From Actinomycetales bacterium (lineage in GTDB: Bacteria > Actinomycetota > Actinomycetes > Actinomycetales > JAHECE01), in the NCBI GenBank assembly GCA_024641895.1, contig JAHECE010000176.1, forward strand, positions 1 to 5,468: 5,468 nt of DNA. Direction: 5' to 3'. A model generated the notes under the pieces. It did no database searches, had not been told where the DNA came from, and was given only the letters and a program-made list of their open reading frames with translations. Position 1 is the stretch's first letter. Every line of letters begins with the position of its first letter. The translations under genes were made by a program, and so were the position numbers. Shown one piece after another: positions 4,982 through 5,468 of this stretch.

Positions 4982-5468
4982 GAACTGTCCTCCAGGTCCG
5001 TCTGGTACCGCAGGGTTGTCCCGGCGGCCCGGCCTCCGTCACCGACGGGGGCCGACAGCTTCTCCGTCTGTTGTTGCCGCACGACGGTTCCATCTCCCCG
5101 ACTGCTCATGGCGGCCCCGGCCAGCCTATACGCGCCGAGGCCGAGCACCGCCGTGATCGCCAAGGCGACGACCGTGAGCAGCCAGAGCCAAGCCGCTGCC
5201 GGCTTCTGCCGCGGGAGCCGATGACGATGACGGGCCCGGCCAGGTGGCGGTGACGCGACGGCGGGTCCCACGGGAGGCTCGCTGCGCGTCCTCGCCGGTG
5301 CGACCTCGGTTGCTGAGCCCGGCCGGTCGATGCTCACGACGAGGTCACGGTCTTCCATGGCGACCGTCTCGACGTCCGGTTCCGCGAGTCGCGGCCCGTC
5401 GTTCTCCCAGCCCGCGTCCAGCCCCAGGTGCTCGGCGCCGATCGGCGCCGGCGCGCCATGGTCGTGCG
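4975..5468 (-). CDS. pknA: C-terminal part of a membrane protein, probably Ser/Thr kinase PknA
   Basis: The frame is open from the right edge of the window to TAG at 4975-4977, giving 163 visible residues; the start is off the edge. The visible part is a low-complexity, Pro/Ala/acidic stretch, then a basic cluster (RARHRHRLPRQK), one TM helix (about 5119-5199, starting AAAWLWLLTVV) and a 46-residue polar tail ending LEDSSW. This matches the juxtamembrane, TM and short extracellular end expected of PknA, which is encoded immediately upstream of pknB in most actinobacteria (order pbpA, pknA, pknB). No kinase motif is visible, so the identity rests on layout and position. The internal ATG at 5356-5358 is not taken as the start, because the frame continues upstream with similar composition and that ATG has no clear ribosome site. 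It overlaps pknB by 7 bp. Confidence 0.65.
   Translation of the reverse strand, partial: HDHGAPAPIGAEHLGLDAGWENDGPRLAEPDVETVAMEDRDLVVSIDRPGSATEVAPARTRSEPPVGPAVASPPPGRARHRHRLPRQKPAAAWLWLLTVVALAITAVLGLGAYRLAGAAMSSRGDGTVVRQQQTEKLSAPVGDGGRAAGTTLRYQTDLEDSSW

Noticed and set aside
3618..5093. 491-codon open frame on the - strand overlapping pknB
   Set aside because: It is a +1/-1 shadow of pknB: very rich in Arg/Gly/Pro, without domain motifs, while the alternate frame has an intact PASTA kinase.
4277..5224. 315-codon open frame antisense to pknB and the upstream kinase-like gene
   Set aside because: Antisense shadow of a clear kinase gene; composition (Arg/Asp/Val) is that expected from reversing conserved kinase codons.
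1..5468. Mobile element, phage, defence or biosynthetic system
   Set aside because: No transposase, integrase, terminal inverted repeats, CRISPR repeats or atypical base composition; the gene order is that of a conserved actinobacterial core locus.

Overview
The window is very GC-rich (roughly 70% by eye), with strong G/C third-position bias and frequent GTG starts. This is the conserved actinobacterial cell-division and cell-envelope locus usually found not far from dnaA/oriC. The gene order and protein character suggest a Micrococcales-type actinobacterium of the Cellulomonas/Promicromonospora/Sanguibacter kind. That placement is inference from gene order and style, not from a database search.

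Layout, left to right. (1) The C-terminal end of a membrane protein on the + strand, probably a rhomboid protease, at 2-118. (2) A 303-bp gene-free convergent gap, 119-421, holding several hairpins that could be terminators and a cluster of DnaA-box-like 9-mers. (3) crgA on the - strand, 422-682, a small two-TM division protein. (4) A divergent promoter region, 683-846, with short palindromes. (5) A tightly packed + strand operon: DUF881 membrane protein (847-1653), class E sortase (1650-2402), a 54-aa single-TM protein (2405-2569) and a glutamine amidotransferase, pabA/trpG type (2566-3207). (6) A 46-bp convergent gap with a good hairpin, 3208-3253. (7) On the - strand, pknB (3254-4981), a PASTA Ser/Thr kinase. 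Just upstream of it and overlapping it by 7 bp is the C-terminal part of another membrane protein (4975-5468, cut by the window edge), most likely pknA.

How the genes fit together. PknB (and probably PknA) sense cell-wall precursors through PASTA domains and control division and peptidoglycan synthesis. CrgA is a divisome membrane protein. The class E sortase anchors surface proteins to the wall. DUF881 and the 54-aa protein are membrane-anchored partners of unknown function encoded in the same operon. The amidotransferase (folate or tryptophan branch of chorismate metabolism) is the metabolic outlier, but it is translationally coupled to the small membrane protein.

I see no mobile element, CRISPR array, tRNA, rRNA or clearly new multi-gene system. 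The items most worth a second look are the small coupled 54-aa gene, the DnaA-box-like cluster in the convergent gap, a perfect in-frame tandem duplication in crgA, and the mixed envelope/folate operon.
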